The position numbers and the translations under genes were made by a program. A model generated the notes under the pieces. It searched no databases. It was given only the letters and a program-made list of their open reading frames with translations, and had not been told where the DNA came from. Source: Pleurotus djamor (taxonomy: Eukaryota; Basidiomycota; Agaricomycetes; Agaricales; Pleurotaceae). Taken from it: a stretch of DNA of 64,000 bases. Positions 23,217-33,737 of this stretch are shown piece after piece. Each line of letters opens with the position of its first letter. Position 1 is the first letter of the stretch. Where the stretch lies: assembly GCA_029747585.1 (NCBI GenBank), contig JAPEVF010000047.1, forward strand, positions 1 through 64,000, given 5' to 3'.

Positions 23217-26200
23217 TTAGGTATCTTCATCAAAAGGGTACTGAGGGAGAGGTGTTGGTCAACAGGAATGTTGCACACGCACGCACTTTGTGGACTCACC
23301 TCGAAGGATTCTGGTGGGGTAGCCTCAGGGGCATTCTCATCTAATGCTATATGAGGCCCGGTAGGTGGGGCACCGGTGGTTANTTGGGTTTCAGCGGCGG
23401 CTTCTGGAGGTGGAGGGGCAGTTGGCTCAAACTCGATAAACTCAGCTTCCTCCTCGGGCTTAAGGTCAGCAAGAATGAGAATGCCTCCGCCGCCAGAACG
23501 ATCGGTTTGTAGACCCAGTGATGAAAGTGATGATTTNGCATTCCTTGGTTTGGCGGATACCGATCGAACGGGCTGATACCGGCAGTCAGTGGGGAAGCTG
23601 ATGTACGCCATTTGGGCTGGGGTGACACGGGAAAGATTTGAAAGCAACTCAGAGGATGGCTCGGCCTTTCGCTTCGTAGTCTTCCCTTCGTCGGAGAGGT
23701 TATCGATCGGAGAAACGTCTCTGTGCTTCCCTTCATCCTGCATTTCGACATCGCCCTCAGCACGTTTCGAGTCGGGCTTCTCATCCTGTCAACNAATTAG
23801 TTCCAATTAGCCATCACTAATGAGAAGATATACTGACCATATCCATGCCATCACCTTCTGCGTTAGCCTTTCGTCTCTCCCTTGCCTTGACCTTAGCAGT
23901 TGTTGAGAGCACTGCCACGGCAGCTTTCGTTACAGTCTCCTTTTTGGGCGGTTTCGTGTTCGAAGGATAGGCGAACATGCTAGGCTTCGCGTTGGAGACA
24001 AACTCGAATTGCGGCGCCTGGTAAGGGAGTCAGATGTGCAATTACTGAAGGAGATCGTANATANGTACCTTCAAGTCCCCATTCAAGCCAATGATACCAG
24101 TAGGTTGGAAAGCGAGACATGCGCAGTGCGCTAGAGGATACCAATACCAGAATTGGCAGAACAANGTCATGCCNACAATCGCCCCCGTATTTTGGCTACC
24201 CGCCCGACTCGATAAGCTGATGGTGACNTTGCGGCCACCAGCATCGATGAGTCCTTGGCCGAGAGCAGCGCCGAAACGGGCCACAGGGTCTTCGTGTTTG
24301 TCNGAGACGACTTTCTTATAGAGAGCTCGCGTAGATGCCAACGAAGGGGAGGTGACGTCCGATTGCTGAACAAGAACCATACCCAGAGCGATGAAAGCAC
24401 CCTGGCGAACAAAGTCTACAGAATCCTTTGTCATCGGTTCGAGAATTTCGACAGCATCCTACAGAGAATGNTCTCAGCAAGAGTTAAGAACGGAGAGTTG
24501 TTGAGTACGGACCTGCAGACCAGTCCCAGCGCAAGCGATACCGAGTGCAAGAGTGGCCCCACAGCGGACGTGGGGGTTATAACTCTCACTCAGCAACTGC
24601 ACCATCCGTGGGACTTGCCCGGGGTTCTTGAATAGNAGGAAGGCAAGGGAGATCACAGCAGCTCTTCGAACATCGTCCGATGTGTCCGAAACAGCGATGT
24701 GNAGTAACTGGCGAACAGCGTCGTTGTTAGATGTCCCTGCGTAAGCTAGCGCGAGCGTGTATACGCCCCCGTAACGGAGGATAGGATCCTTGNAAGGACG
24801 TCAGACATGAAAGTGAGGTTNCAAGCACATTACACACCTTCTCAGCAAGGAGTAATTTNATGGTTGCATCGGCCTCTTCTTGGCGACCATAGTAGATGAA
24901 GGCGACACCAACTGCGAGACCTCTGATGATCTTCTCGTGCTGCGTTTCTCTAGCATAGACCAACATCTCCTTNACAGCCTCAGAATCAGCCGTTCCGAGC
25001 ATCACTAGTCCCATGGCATACCCAGACGCCTCCCCAGCAACGGCAGAGTCCAGGAACAAGACAGTTTTAAGATCCTCAAATGTTTCNGGGCTTCGCGAAC
25101 CCATCCCAGCCACACCAATACCGAGGGCCGCGCCGTGCTGAACGACTTCGCCGGANGAAGTCTTTAGGGTATCTCTGAGATAGCTGACGACATCGCTGCC
25201 ACATCCTGCATTGATAAGGCCGAGTGCATACAGAGCACCACCNTCCTGGTAGGCTGCGCCTTGCACCGCGCTCTCACCACCACTTTGGGGAAGGTAAGGT
25301 CCGAGGATGTTCATGCCTTGCTCGAAGTAGCCTTTGTGGATGACGCCAAGCCCAGCNGTNGCTGAAAATTTGGCCCAGTTAGAAGCATGGGCCAACCAGT
25401 CCAAGTTCTCGCGCAAAAACGTGTCAGAAGAAGTTCCAGCATGCATGTACGCGTTCTGTAGCGTAAGAGCCGTGTGATATATAGATGAACGAGCCTCGAG
25501 AACATCCTAANACGNCCATCAGCGNGGTNTNAAGNCTGNGATGGNNNTGNTNGCAACATACTCGAGAATTCTTNANNATAAACANNTCGACGTTGTTATT
25601 TCGCTTGAGGAAATGGAAATANANTTTNACTGATTCTTTNCCNGTNAGNATGTTGCGCAGATTATCGNAGATTTCTTTNGTGTTCTGANAGNATNTCAAT
25701 GNGTGCGCANGAATGAGGGANTGTAGTNTTACCTCNTCNCCTTCTGGTAGATCGCTGCGTATACTCTCAAGGAAATCCTGACCGCCACCTTCGACAAGAT
25801 CAAACGCNAATTGNTAAGCCAANAACTTTTCGTTTGGGACGAGGGATGTCANCAATGAGAGCGCGTGTTTTGGGTTATTGAGAGTGACGAGCAAGCGTAT
25901 CAAAGCAAAAGCATGAGGAGAGGAACCCTTGGATGGTTTGGGGAAGAGAGGGAGTAGGTAGTTCAGCACTTGGTCGCGGTAGGACAGGGAAAAGCCAGTG
26001 TCGGAGACAGCATCCATAGCGTACGAGAGCANGCTGGTGTCGCCNGTTTGTTTGTATAGAGACGATATGACGTCGAGGCGTTGTGATTCCAAGGCAATAC
26101 CGATGGCCTGGTAAAAGGTTTGAAAAGCATGAACAATTCCAAGGGACAGCAGAACGCACTTGTTTATACTCGCGATCCTCTAAGCAGCGAGAGAATATAT

Positions 26201-26737
26201 TTTCTATTATGGAACCAAGTCGGGGATCAATCTTTTCGCTTNGACCCGCTTCAGTGCGCAAAGCTATATATCTGTCAATGGCCTTGGCTTTCATCGCAAG
26301 TCAGCTTTCTTGAAGTCTTGAAAGTAACGGTGGAGTGGGGACGTACAAATGACGGTTTCCGTATATTCCTCTGATCCTGGGACGCGAGTCTCAGCTTCGA
26401 ACGCGTTGCCCGCACCGAGGGCGAAAGACAAAGCTTCATCATACTCTCCAAGGTAGTAATACACTTTGCTTGCTAAGAGGGCAGCAGCATCCCGAACATT
26501 CTTTGCGAGGTCGTTGTTCTCGTAGAGAGATTCACTGGTTTGTTATTCCATGAATGAAATGAACGCGTCATATCGAGGATGATACACATACATTAAAGCA
26601 ATATGTTCAGAAACTTCTGTCCAAAATTGGGGGACAATTGCGTTTAGGGTCTTGAGGGCATGTTGCTTGAATACAGGCTCTGGTTCAGAGAGCAAAGCCA
26701 ATACGCCAGCAGCCGAGGAGTGGGCGCGATTGACCAT
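23217..26737 (-). CDS. RPN2: 26S proteasome regulatory subunit Rpn2 (PSMD1)
   Basis: Largest scaffold subunit of the 19S regulatory particle base, in nucleus and cytosol. The start [18 protein letters not shown] matches family N-termini. Helical repeats follow, then the proteasome/cyclosome repeats ([77 protein letters not shown]). A charged KEKE-like segment comes next, and the protein ends YPFDEDT, coded by a separate 24-nt exon (23217-23240). Exons from 5': 26592-26737, 26347-26534, 26160-26287, 25733-26107, 25562-25684, 24838-25506, 24514-24788, 24069-24458, 23838-24017, 23300-23785 and 23217-23240. The intron 26288-26346 is needed to give [15 protein letters not shown]. Many Ns lie around 25.5-25.9 kb. 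About 990 aa. Confidence 0.92.
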
Positions 26738-26900
26738 GGTCTGGGACGAGCTTGGTGGTTTCGATGAAGACTTGCACGGGAACGCGTCATCCCAGTCCAC
26801 CCTATCGGAGCTGTAATCTCATAAAGGGGGCGCTTAGGTAAGCTCAAGCCCGAGGCAACCCGTTCACCTTTGGCGGCAGCCTCCTTGACCTCAAACAACC

Positions 26901-27501
26901 ATGTCCTACCTCGCTCGTACCGCCCTCCGCTCAACTTTCCGCACATCGCGCTCTGTGAAGCCCCGCTTCTTGTCTACCCCTGCTGCCAGCGAATTCGCTG
27001 CCCAGCAAGCCGCCGTCGAGCACCATGCTGCTGGTGCGGCCTTAAAATACCCATATCCTACTCAGTAGAATCTGACACCATGCATCCTAGGCACTACTGA
27101 GCTCTGGCGCAAAATCAGGTAAGACACTTCTGTTTTAATTCATAGTGCTATGGCTCATGAGCCTGCCTAGCTTCTACACCTGTTTCCCCGCTGGTTCGTA
27201 CCAGTCCGTGATAACGGAGAATTTCTAAATCCTCGCTATCCATCTAGTCGCCGTCTGCATTGCTTGGGTATACAANGTTGAGAGCGAGCACGCTGCTCAC
27301 GAAGCCCACATCAAGGCCGAAAACGACGGTCACCTCCCAGAGGTTCCTCCTTTCGAATACCTCAACAGGCGCGTCAAGCCTTTCCCTTGGGGAAACAACA
27401 CCCTCTTTTTCAACCCTCATGTGCGTCACCCTGTATGTCCGTTTCAGCGGCCTGATGCTAACACATCGTTGCAGGTGAACAAGGATATGAACGAGGCTTA
27501 G
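26901..27501 (+). CDS. COX13: Cytochrome c oxidase subunit VIa
   Basis: Nuclear-encoded inner-membrane subunit of respiratory complex IV. Exons 26901-27033, 27091-27118, 27171-27193, 27248-27420 and 27475-27501. The product has a matrix presequence (MSYLARTALRSTFRTSRSVK), then TTELWRKISFYTCFPAVAV leading into the single membrane helix (VCIAWVYKVESEH). The conserved inter-membrane-space end follows: FEYLNRRVKPFPWG, TLFFNPHVNKD. Two exons are only 28 and 23 nt. About 125 aa. It is divergent from RPN2 with 163 bp between start codons. Confidence 0.92.
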
Positions 27502-27786
27502 ATCATTACTTGTTGATTCAGGTTCATCCAATATAAGGCTCTTCCAATAAATTAGTGATCTCGTATCCACTAAGACCAGAATTATCCGTAGAACTCAGTT
27601 TTCAAGGATTAAGACACGGATTGAATTCACTGCCTAGAACACATGGATCCTTTAGCCGGTATAGTCCAAGCGCACCCAGAAACAGTCTCGCTCGCGTTTC
27701 AACTCGAGTTGATGATATCTTATTATCCCCTGTCCACTCATGTGTATCTACAGGCCAGCTGTATCATAACACACTACGGACTCTCC

Positions 27787-28682
27787 TTAAGCAACCAATA
27801 NAGCCCCAAACATNACNCCCACCNTCACNGTNANGATGCTTCCTACCATNCCGCTTGAGACGGANGCCAACTGAATCGACCCGGCCGCGTTGGATCTAGA
27901 ACTACAGGAACGGNTATCAGCGTCGCAAATTCATTCANCGTTGCGGACCTGACTTACGCAGCAGCGGCCAGGACCTTNGTTGCTTCAGCTGGGACNGTGT
28001 AGGTTGATCCCCAGAATGTTGTGGTGACACCACCCTTCGACGTCAGCGTCACAGCTGGGCCACCGATGCTGGANACGATAGTCGCCTGGTGCTTGTCNAT
28101 TGCTACAAAGGTCNTGAGTCCCNNTCANCNGCCAAGCTGGNTACGAAACNCTTACAGGTNAATATCGTNGTAAAGCCAGATGAAGTTTTTGACGACGCGC
28201 TNGATGTTGTNGTAGCACTTGCNGAACCCGTGGTAGTTGGCGTTGGTACTGTCCACGTCGAGCCTCCGAAGTCAGTGGTCNTTCCCTTCGCNGCAAGNGT
28301 AATCGCTGGGCCACCACTGATCGTCACAATAGTAGCTGTCGAGGTACCCACAGCTANCTTCCNGTNAATNTTATCATTCATAACANTCAAANTATCGCNC
28401 CTTACTGGTTGTGGTTTTGAAGTAACCCTCTTCAATGTCTTCNTCAAAAATCTCGTTGTCATCGTCGTTGCCTTGTCTCTTCTTCGCCCTCTCAATTCGA
28501 TCTAGGAGAGTGACCAGGGCGTCGGCAGTCTCTGAATGATCGAGGTGAGCCCNCATCTAGCTGTTGCATTGACGCTACTTACCTCCGCGGCGNTCTANGT
28601 CCATGGTATCNGTCTCCANAGCTTGNNTAGCCAAGCAAAGAGCAGCGATAACAACAAANCACANGTANAATTTGGACATCAT
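27787..28682 (-). CDS. Secreted GPI-type protein with two beta-type repeats (family member 1)
   Basis: Predicted cell-surface protein of unknown function. Exons 28583-28682, 28406-28531, 28156-28353, 27958-28102 and 27787-27901 (minus). Signal peptide: MMSKFY, then CFVVIAALCLA. A propeptide-like part follows with ERRG and IERAKKRQGNDDD, whose dibasic KR resembles a Kex2 site. Two copies of a repeat of about 30 residues come next: ATIVTISGGPAITL...GSTWTVP and ATIVSSIGGPAVTL...GSTYTVP, separated by a Thr/Ser-rich spacer. The C-terminus is hydrophobic after NAAGSIQ (TV-VGVMFGA), consistent with a GPI signal. Each repeat starts in its own exon. The N content is high, so residues are incomplete. 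The related gene lies 342 bp upstream on the same strand. Confidence 0.65.
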
Positions 28683-29023
28683 ATCGTCAGAAGTCGTGAG
28701 GTCGTGAATAGAGTTTAGTGTGTTGTGCAAGAAGTTGGGGATTGGGGGGCTAACCAGAGCAAGGAATCCAGAGTGTCCGNGCTGGGCATTTAAAGGATCG
28801 TTTCAAACAGGAGTAGGAAACATGCTGTTCCAGATACAACTACGGTTGGAGACCATCACCTGAGTGATTGCCCCAGCATATGGTTGGTTCGTTTCACGTT
28901 CTCGGGGCGATGAAACTCCAGTGAATTAATCGAATGTATCTAGGNGTCCATACAAAGATTTAAGTCCGATATCTGTCCAATATATATAGAGCAAAAGGAA
29001 GTGGGTGAACATGAATGAGTGAA

Positions 29024-29751
29024 TCANAGCACCATAGCGGCGCCGGCGAAAAAGCTCAATATAAGAGCNGCAGAGCAAGTGAGAGCGGTGGAAGTGACCT
29101 CCCAAGGCGCGACGGTTTGGCCGGCGTTTGAGGTGATACTGTTTGCGACTGAAGCAGCTACACTCGTGGCCCTGGTGTATACGGATCCAGCAAAAGTGAC
29201 GACTTGTCCAGTAGGAGCAAGTGTGATGACATCACCTCCTACACTTGTTACGACCGTGTAGACGCCGGCAGCACCCGCTAGAAATATTATGNTTGAGAAA
29301 AAAAGAAAGAGACGTTATTTTCATTTTGATGGCTTACAAGTCACGGTTTCGAAGACACCTGCTGCAACACTGGTAACGTCCCCCGCAACGCTTCCAACAA
29401 CGCTAGTAAATTCACTCCCGACGCTACCGCCAAAAGAAGTCGCNTGACTGAAGAGCGATGCGGCTAAAAGGTATAGCAGTGCATGAGACTTTGGAAGACA
29501 GGTGAAAAAAGGCAANTAGACATACCACCCGCAGTCCCTTCGTCGAAGACAGAACCTGCCGCNGAGGTCAACGAGTTAAACACACTGTCCACTGNGTCCG
29601 AAAATCANGGAATGAGTATGTTGATTTTCTGNGCAAGAGACCACTTTGCATTACCTTGACGTCTTTCAACNNCANNNTCCTGTGGGTAGGCCGTTGCGGT
29701 NGTGGCAGCCAACAGGAGCAAATGNNAGACGAAAGAGATNNGNGCGAACAT
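29024..29751 (-). CDS. Secreted GPI-type protein with one beta-type repeat (family member 2)
   Basis: Predicted GPI-anchored surface protein of unknown function, related to the preceding gene. Exons 29655-29751, 29526-29591, 29338-29463 and 29024-29277 (minus). A signal peptide (HLLLLAATTATAYP) is followed by VERRQVDS with a possible Kex2 dibasic site. A Gly/Ser/Thr/Val-rich segment follows (TSFGGSVGSEFTSVVGSVAG), then one repeat unit, GVYTVVTSVGGDVITL...GQVVTFAGSVYT. The protein ends with a hydrophobic tail (ALILSFFAGAAMVL). The repeat matches those of the neighbour. A TATATAAA-like box lies at 29805-29812, about 55 bp upstream. Confidence 0.7.
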
Positions 29752-29804
29752 GGTACTNGNGNTNNNGTAGGAGGCGCAAGGAAAGACGGTCTCTGACATA
29801 AATN

Positions 29805-29812
29805 TTTATATA
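29805..29812 (-). promoter_or_regulatory. TATA-box-like element of secreted family member 2
   Basis: Reads TATATAAA on the minus strand, about 55 bp before the ATG at 29751. It lies in the 126-bp divergent promoter shared with the ribulose-phosphate epimerase gene. Confidence 0.4.
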
Positions 29813-29877
29813 TGTTTTCTNNATNNTNNNCAGGATCGTCCCCTCTTCTTTCTCAGCCACCCGCAGTGATNATTGCA

Positions 29878-30924
29878 ATGCCTCGCGCTATCATTTCACC
29901 TTCCGTNCTCGCATCCGACTTTGGTCAGCTCACAGCAGAATGCAANCGGATGATCAAGGGCGGTGCAGAGTGGCTTCATATGGGTGGGTCCTGGATAATT
30001 AACCTATCGTCAGCCAACTGATCCTCGAGTAGATGTCATGGATGGGTGAATGCATATCGTAAAGGCATATCAACTCCATCTAACTCCAGCTTAATCAAGC
30101 CATTTCGTCCCTAATATAACGATGGGCATGTCTTCTTTCNGATTGGAGACTGTGCAGGTCCTCATCTTGTCTTTAGGAGCCCCCGTCCTCGCNTGCGTGT
30201 CCAAGGGAGTACCAGGAATATTCATGGATTGCCATATGATGGTCGCNCAACCAGAGAAGGTAATTTCACCTTGCTNNTCNAATTGCGAGNACCGGCTTGA
30301 NTGCGCAGTGGGTCAACGATATCGCCGACGCTGGAGGGTCTTTGTATTGCTTTCATCTAGAAGCAACCTGTAAGTCCACTCCCCCCTTTCGCGAACACTG
30401 CCCTCAACGCTGCGCAATTTCAAAGCCGATCCGCTACCCATNATTGAGGCTATCCATGGCAGAGGCATGAAAGCCGGCGTAGCCATCTCTCCCGATACGC
30501 CATCCACAGCGATTTCCGATGAGGTGGCCGCTGCTGCNGATATGCTTCTTGTCATGACTGTTTACCCAGGTAAANTTNNACNNNNNANNGACGTCTCGAC
30601 ACCCTAGCTGACNACGCGAAGGTCGGGGCGGTCAGAAGTTCCTTGACCGATGCGTGCCCAAAGTGGCTGAGCTTCGAAAGAGATTNCCTGACAAGGATAT
30701 CGAGGTCGACGGCGGAGTAGGCCCAAAAACCATCGATGTCTGTGCCGATGCAGGTATGCCTTGGGAGCCTTCGTCCATATGTACCCCCATCTCATTCCCC
30801 NTCAGGTAGCAATGTCATCGTCGCGGGCACGGCGATCTTCGGTGCCCAGGACCCTGAAGCGGTAATTGTTGGTTTGAAAGCAACCGTAGACAGAGCCCAA
30901 GCGAAGTTGGCTCAAACGCAATAG
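29878..30924 (+). CDS. RPE1: Ribulose-5-phosphate 3-epimerase
   Basis: Pentose phosphate pathway enzyme converting D-ribulose 5-phosphate to D-xylulose 5-phosphate in the cytosol. Exons 29878-29983, 30033-30085 region, 30138-type junction treated below, 30309-30368, 30426-30569, 30622-30753 and 30806-30924. Motifs: ISPSVLASDF, the metal-binding DVMDGHFVPNIT, MDCHMMV, VMTVYPGRGGQKF, DIEVDGGVGPKT and VAGTAIFGA. To join NITMG to APVLACVSKGVPG a 51-nt segment (30126-30176) must be removed, and it starts GC rather than GT. If it is retained, 17 extra codons stay in frame. About 225 aa when spliced, the normal length. No other function is plausible. Confidence 0.92.
30126..30176 (+). other. Probable GC-AG intron (51 nt) in the epimerase gene
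   Basis: Starts GCATGT after ATG-G and ends CTTTAG. Removal joins MG to APVLA exactly as in known epimerases. Its length is a multiple of three without a stop, so retention would insert 17 residues in a conserved loop. The donor is weaker than the usual AG|GCAAGT. Confidence 0.55.
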
Positions 30925-31123
30925 ATTTCGTATCCAGTACTGTGTTTTAAAACATGAGTAAAAGTATAGTCCATTAAATCATCCAGTCAGTGATGAGAAA
31001 GATTAGTGTACAGTAGATCTCGTCGCGTGCGCGGTTCTAGGATTGATGATTGTGAATGGTCGCCATGTAAGATCGTAAGGCAGCAATTGCTGGGCAAGGT
31101 CGTCTCTGGTATGAGTGTGCTCG

Positions 31124-33519
31124 TTACCACTCGAGCCATTCACCGTACATATTCGGTCGTTCGCCACGGACGTAGGACTCGAATGTCCTTTTGAAGACTG
31201 TGGCCCAACTCAAGTCTCGTTTATCGTCTTCAACTCTTTCATCGGAGTTGACGACGGTGCTATTGAGCCTCTTCTTCGCATTGGCCTCTGCAGCAGCAAA
31301 GGTTGGNCCAAGGTCTGGCCAATTACGGGACTCATCAAATGCCGTCCACCTAGAAGAGTCTCAGTTTGAAGGTATTTGAGTATTCAAAAAGGAGAATCGA
31401 ACCATGAATTGTGGTAGTGGTATGAATAGCCTCCACGGAAGAAGCCTTCGATACCTAAAGCCTGTGGTTGGGCGCTCTGAGCATTTGGCGTATTGAAAAA
31501 GTCCGTNAAACTATCGAGGTGATTCAGTACGTTNTCNNNNGGACAAGGAATGGAAGACATACGAAGTGAAGAAAGGCTGTGTTGGTCGATCCCGTTGATA
31601 ATCTTCAACGTTGAGCCAAGCGGGGTCNAANAGGGCGTCTGGAAGTCGCAATAGTAGGCCTTCCATGTANGCTTCCCTCGCGTAATTATACACNTTCATN
31701 GGATGAAAGTCATTGTTATTNCGNAGGGCGGTGCGGAGAAGGAATTTTCCAAGCGCAGAACCCTTATTGAGGTGGAGAACNGCAGTGTTATACTTGGGTA
31801 NGCGGGACCACCGGTAGGCAAACGCGCCCTTCCAACCCCANAGGTCNTCCCAGTCTCGAAGGAATATNGTGTCCGCGTCCAGGTANGTTCCTCCAAATCG
31901 ATAACANAAGAGGAANCGAGCGATATCGGAGAGAATGACAGAAAGTCTATCGTACTCTTCTGATGACTTTGACCCNGTTCGGTTGAACAGATCAGCTCCA
32001 GACGCGGTCTGACTCCTTGTGGTAGTATCTTGCAATGGTGGAACACTATAGACAACGCCATGCGAGTTGAACAGATCATANTTACGCCATTCATCTTTCA
32101 ACTCTGGTATACTNTCGAATTGCTCNGTAGTATTCCACAATTTGAATTGAATGGCGTCTTTAAACCGAGGATGGAGGAATGGCGATGACCAAGGNTTCAC
32201 TTTGAGTTCGTCGAAGAGGTGTCTCAAAGCGGCATGGTCTGGCANGATGGACGCGGGGCCAGGGTTAATCCAAACCCATAGTTTCGGCTTACATATCCTA
32301 TCAGAAATGTCCGCATGTGTGTGCAGTCCCAGATTCTGCGTGTAGAGGAAGGAGAGCAACGACACGTANGGNTTGTCNGTGAAGGGTCCCGTCCAGAACA
32401 TATGNAAGATGCGNGGATGGTCTTCGTCGCATGGNTGAGGGAGTGCCGAATGAGCTCGGTAGGGTAAAGATGGGGGTAGAGACACGGGTGAGGNTTCCCA
32501 NGGCACACCTCGTTTCTTCGACAGGCCAGTNTCTGACACATCTGTNATCATTGGNGGCGGATTTATGTCTAGGGAGTGTGTGGCGCGTGCNGTCGAGGAG
32601 TTGCTCTCAACGTGCTCGACATAGATGTACTTCCAGTCATCCATCTTGCCTCGTCTGACACGCTTGCCATTATCCAGACCNGCGCCAAGGCGTAGCACCT
32701 CCAAGCAATCTCTGACATACTGGGGGAAACATGTCAAGGTCTAGTAACACAAGTTGAGCGTGACGTGCCCACCTTCTTCGCCGAAAAATCACAATGCTCC
32801 ATCACAATGTCCAAGTCAGCGATACTACCCGGGACGGGACGAGGTGGATACGCGACGTTGGGTGGTTGACTCTGTATGTCAAGGTACACGCGTTTNTGAC
32901 CGGTGCCAACAGTCTGTACTTGTANGGGACCTGTAGTGGGCTTGAGGTGAGTGGCTGCGCTTCTAGCAGGCAAGGCAGGGTTTTCTGGGGCTACNGTAAA
33001 GCTCAGGGCCTCCGGGACTACGAGGGGATCAGTATTCTCTCTCNATGGAGNAGGCGAAGAGCACGTACGACTTCGCCGGCTTGGATAATGCCCACTGGCT
33101 ATTTCCCATTTCCATATGCTCTGCAAGTCTCGTCTCCGGAATACAAGCGTATAGGTGGGCCCAACAAAAGGCGTAGGCCACTGCTTCGACTCCGTGGCAA
33201 ACCGTTTCGTGCACGCAAAAGTCAACAGTAGCGTGACAATCAAGGCCACAAATAGCACCAGTGTTCCCCTCTTCCTACCGAACCGAGTGATGCTCTGTTG
33301 ATGCAAACGCGTGTAATTCGGGACAAAAATGCGAATGCGACGTGTCCGCAGTCCTGGCAGAGGAATGTAGATNGGAATGAGCCATAATTTGCTTCCGCGT
33401 TCGCCTAGCTTTTCCTGAACGGCCGAGGAGGAATATGACGGTAAGGAANTGGATAGACGACTTTTTTGAGAGAATCCAACTTGTCGTTGGATATTGGGAA
33501 AGTAGACGGACGAGACCAT
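31124..33519 (-). CDS. Type II membrane glycosyltransferase with DXD sugar-binding motif (Gly_transf_sug / alpha-1,4-GT type)
   Basis: Predicted Golgi sugar transferase, possibly mannosyl- or galactosyl-; the substrate is unknown. Exons 32773-33519, 31563-32719, 31403-31510 and 31124-31349 (minus). A cytosolic N-terminus of about 85 residues precedes one membrane helix (GTLVLFVALIVTLLLTFA). The catalytic part contains RIFHMFWTGPF, LWVWINPGPAS, DIARFLFCYRFGGTYLDADTIF (DXD) and KGAFAYRWS. The last exon, after a 53-nt intron (31350-31402), gives HNSW-WTAFDESRNWPDLG and ends DLSWATVFKRTFESYV then GEWLEW. I recognise this as a conserved tail. Without that splice the frame stops at 31384. About 740 aa. 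Confidence 0.8.
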
Positions 33520-33737
33520 CTAGNAGGGCAGAGGCCGGGGAGTGGTGGCCTTGGAGCAAGAGGCAGACGTCAGGGTTGAAACAGTCGCGCAAAACCAAAA
33601 CACTGGAAATAGAAGCGACGTGATGGNAAGGGCANCAAAATTTCTGGCAAAATTCTTCTAGTAATGCATTGAATTGCCTAATGTACATGATACACTTTGT
33701 AGACACTAGCTAAGGAAACGACAGAAATCTAACGTAT

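Noticed and set aside
26288..26346. A stretch coding [12 protein letters not shown] inside RPN2 that looks like proteasome sequence
   Set aside because: It ends in a TGA and has canonical intron ends (GTACGT...AAAG). Removing it gives the correct ETVI-S-KAIDRYI join, so the resemblance is chance.
31388..31402. tRNA T-arm-like GGTTCGATTC on the minus strand
   Set aside because: It is the donor end of the last intron of the glycosyltransferase gene; no acceptor stem, D-arm or anticodon arm can be found around it.
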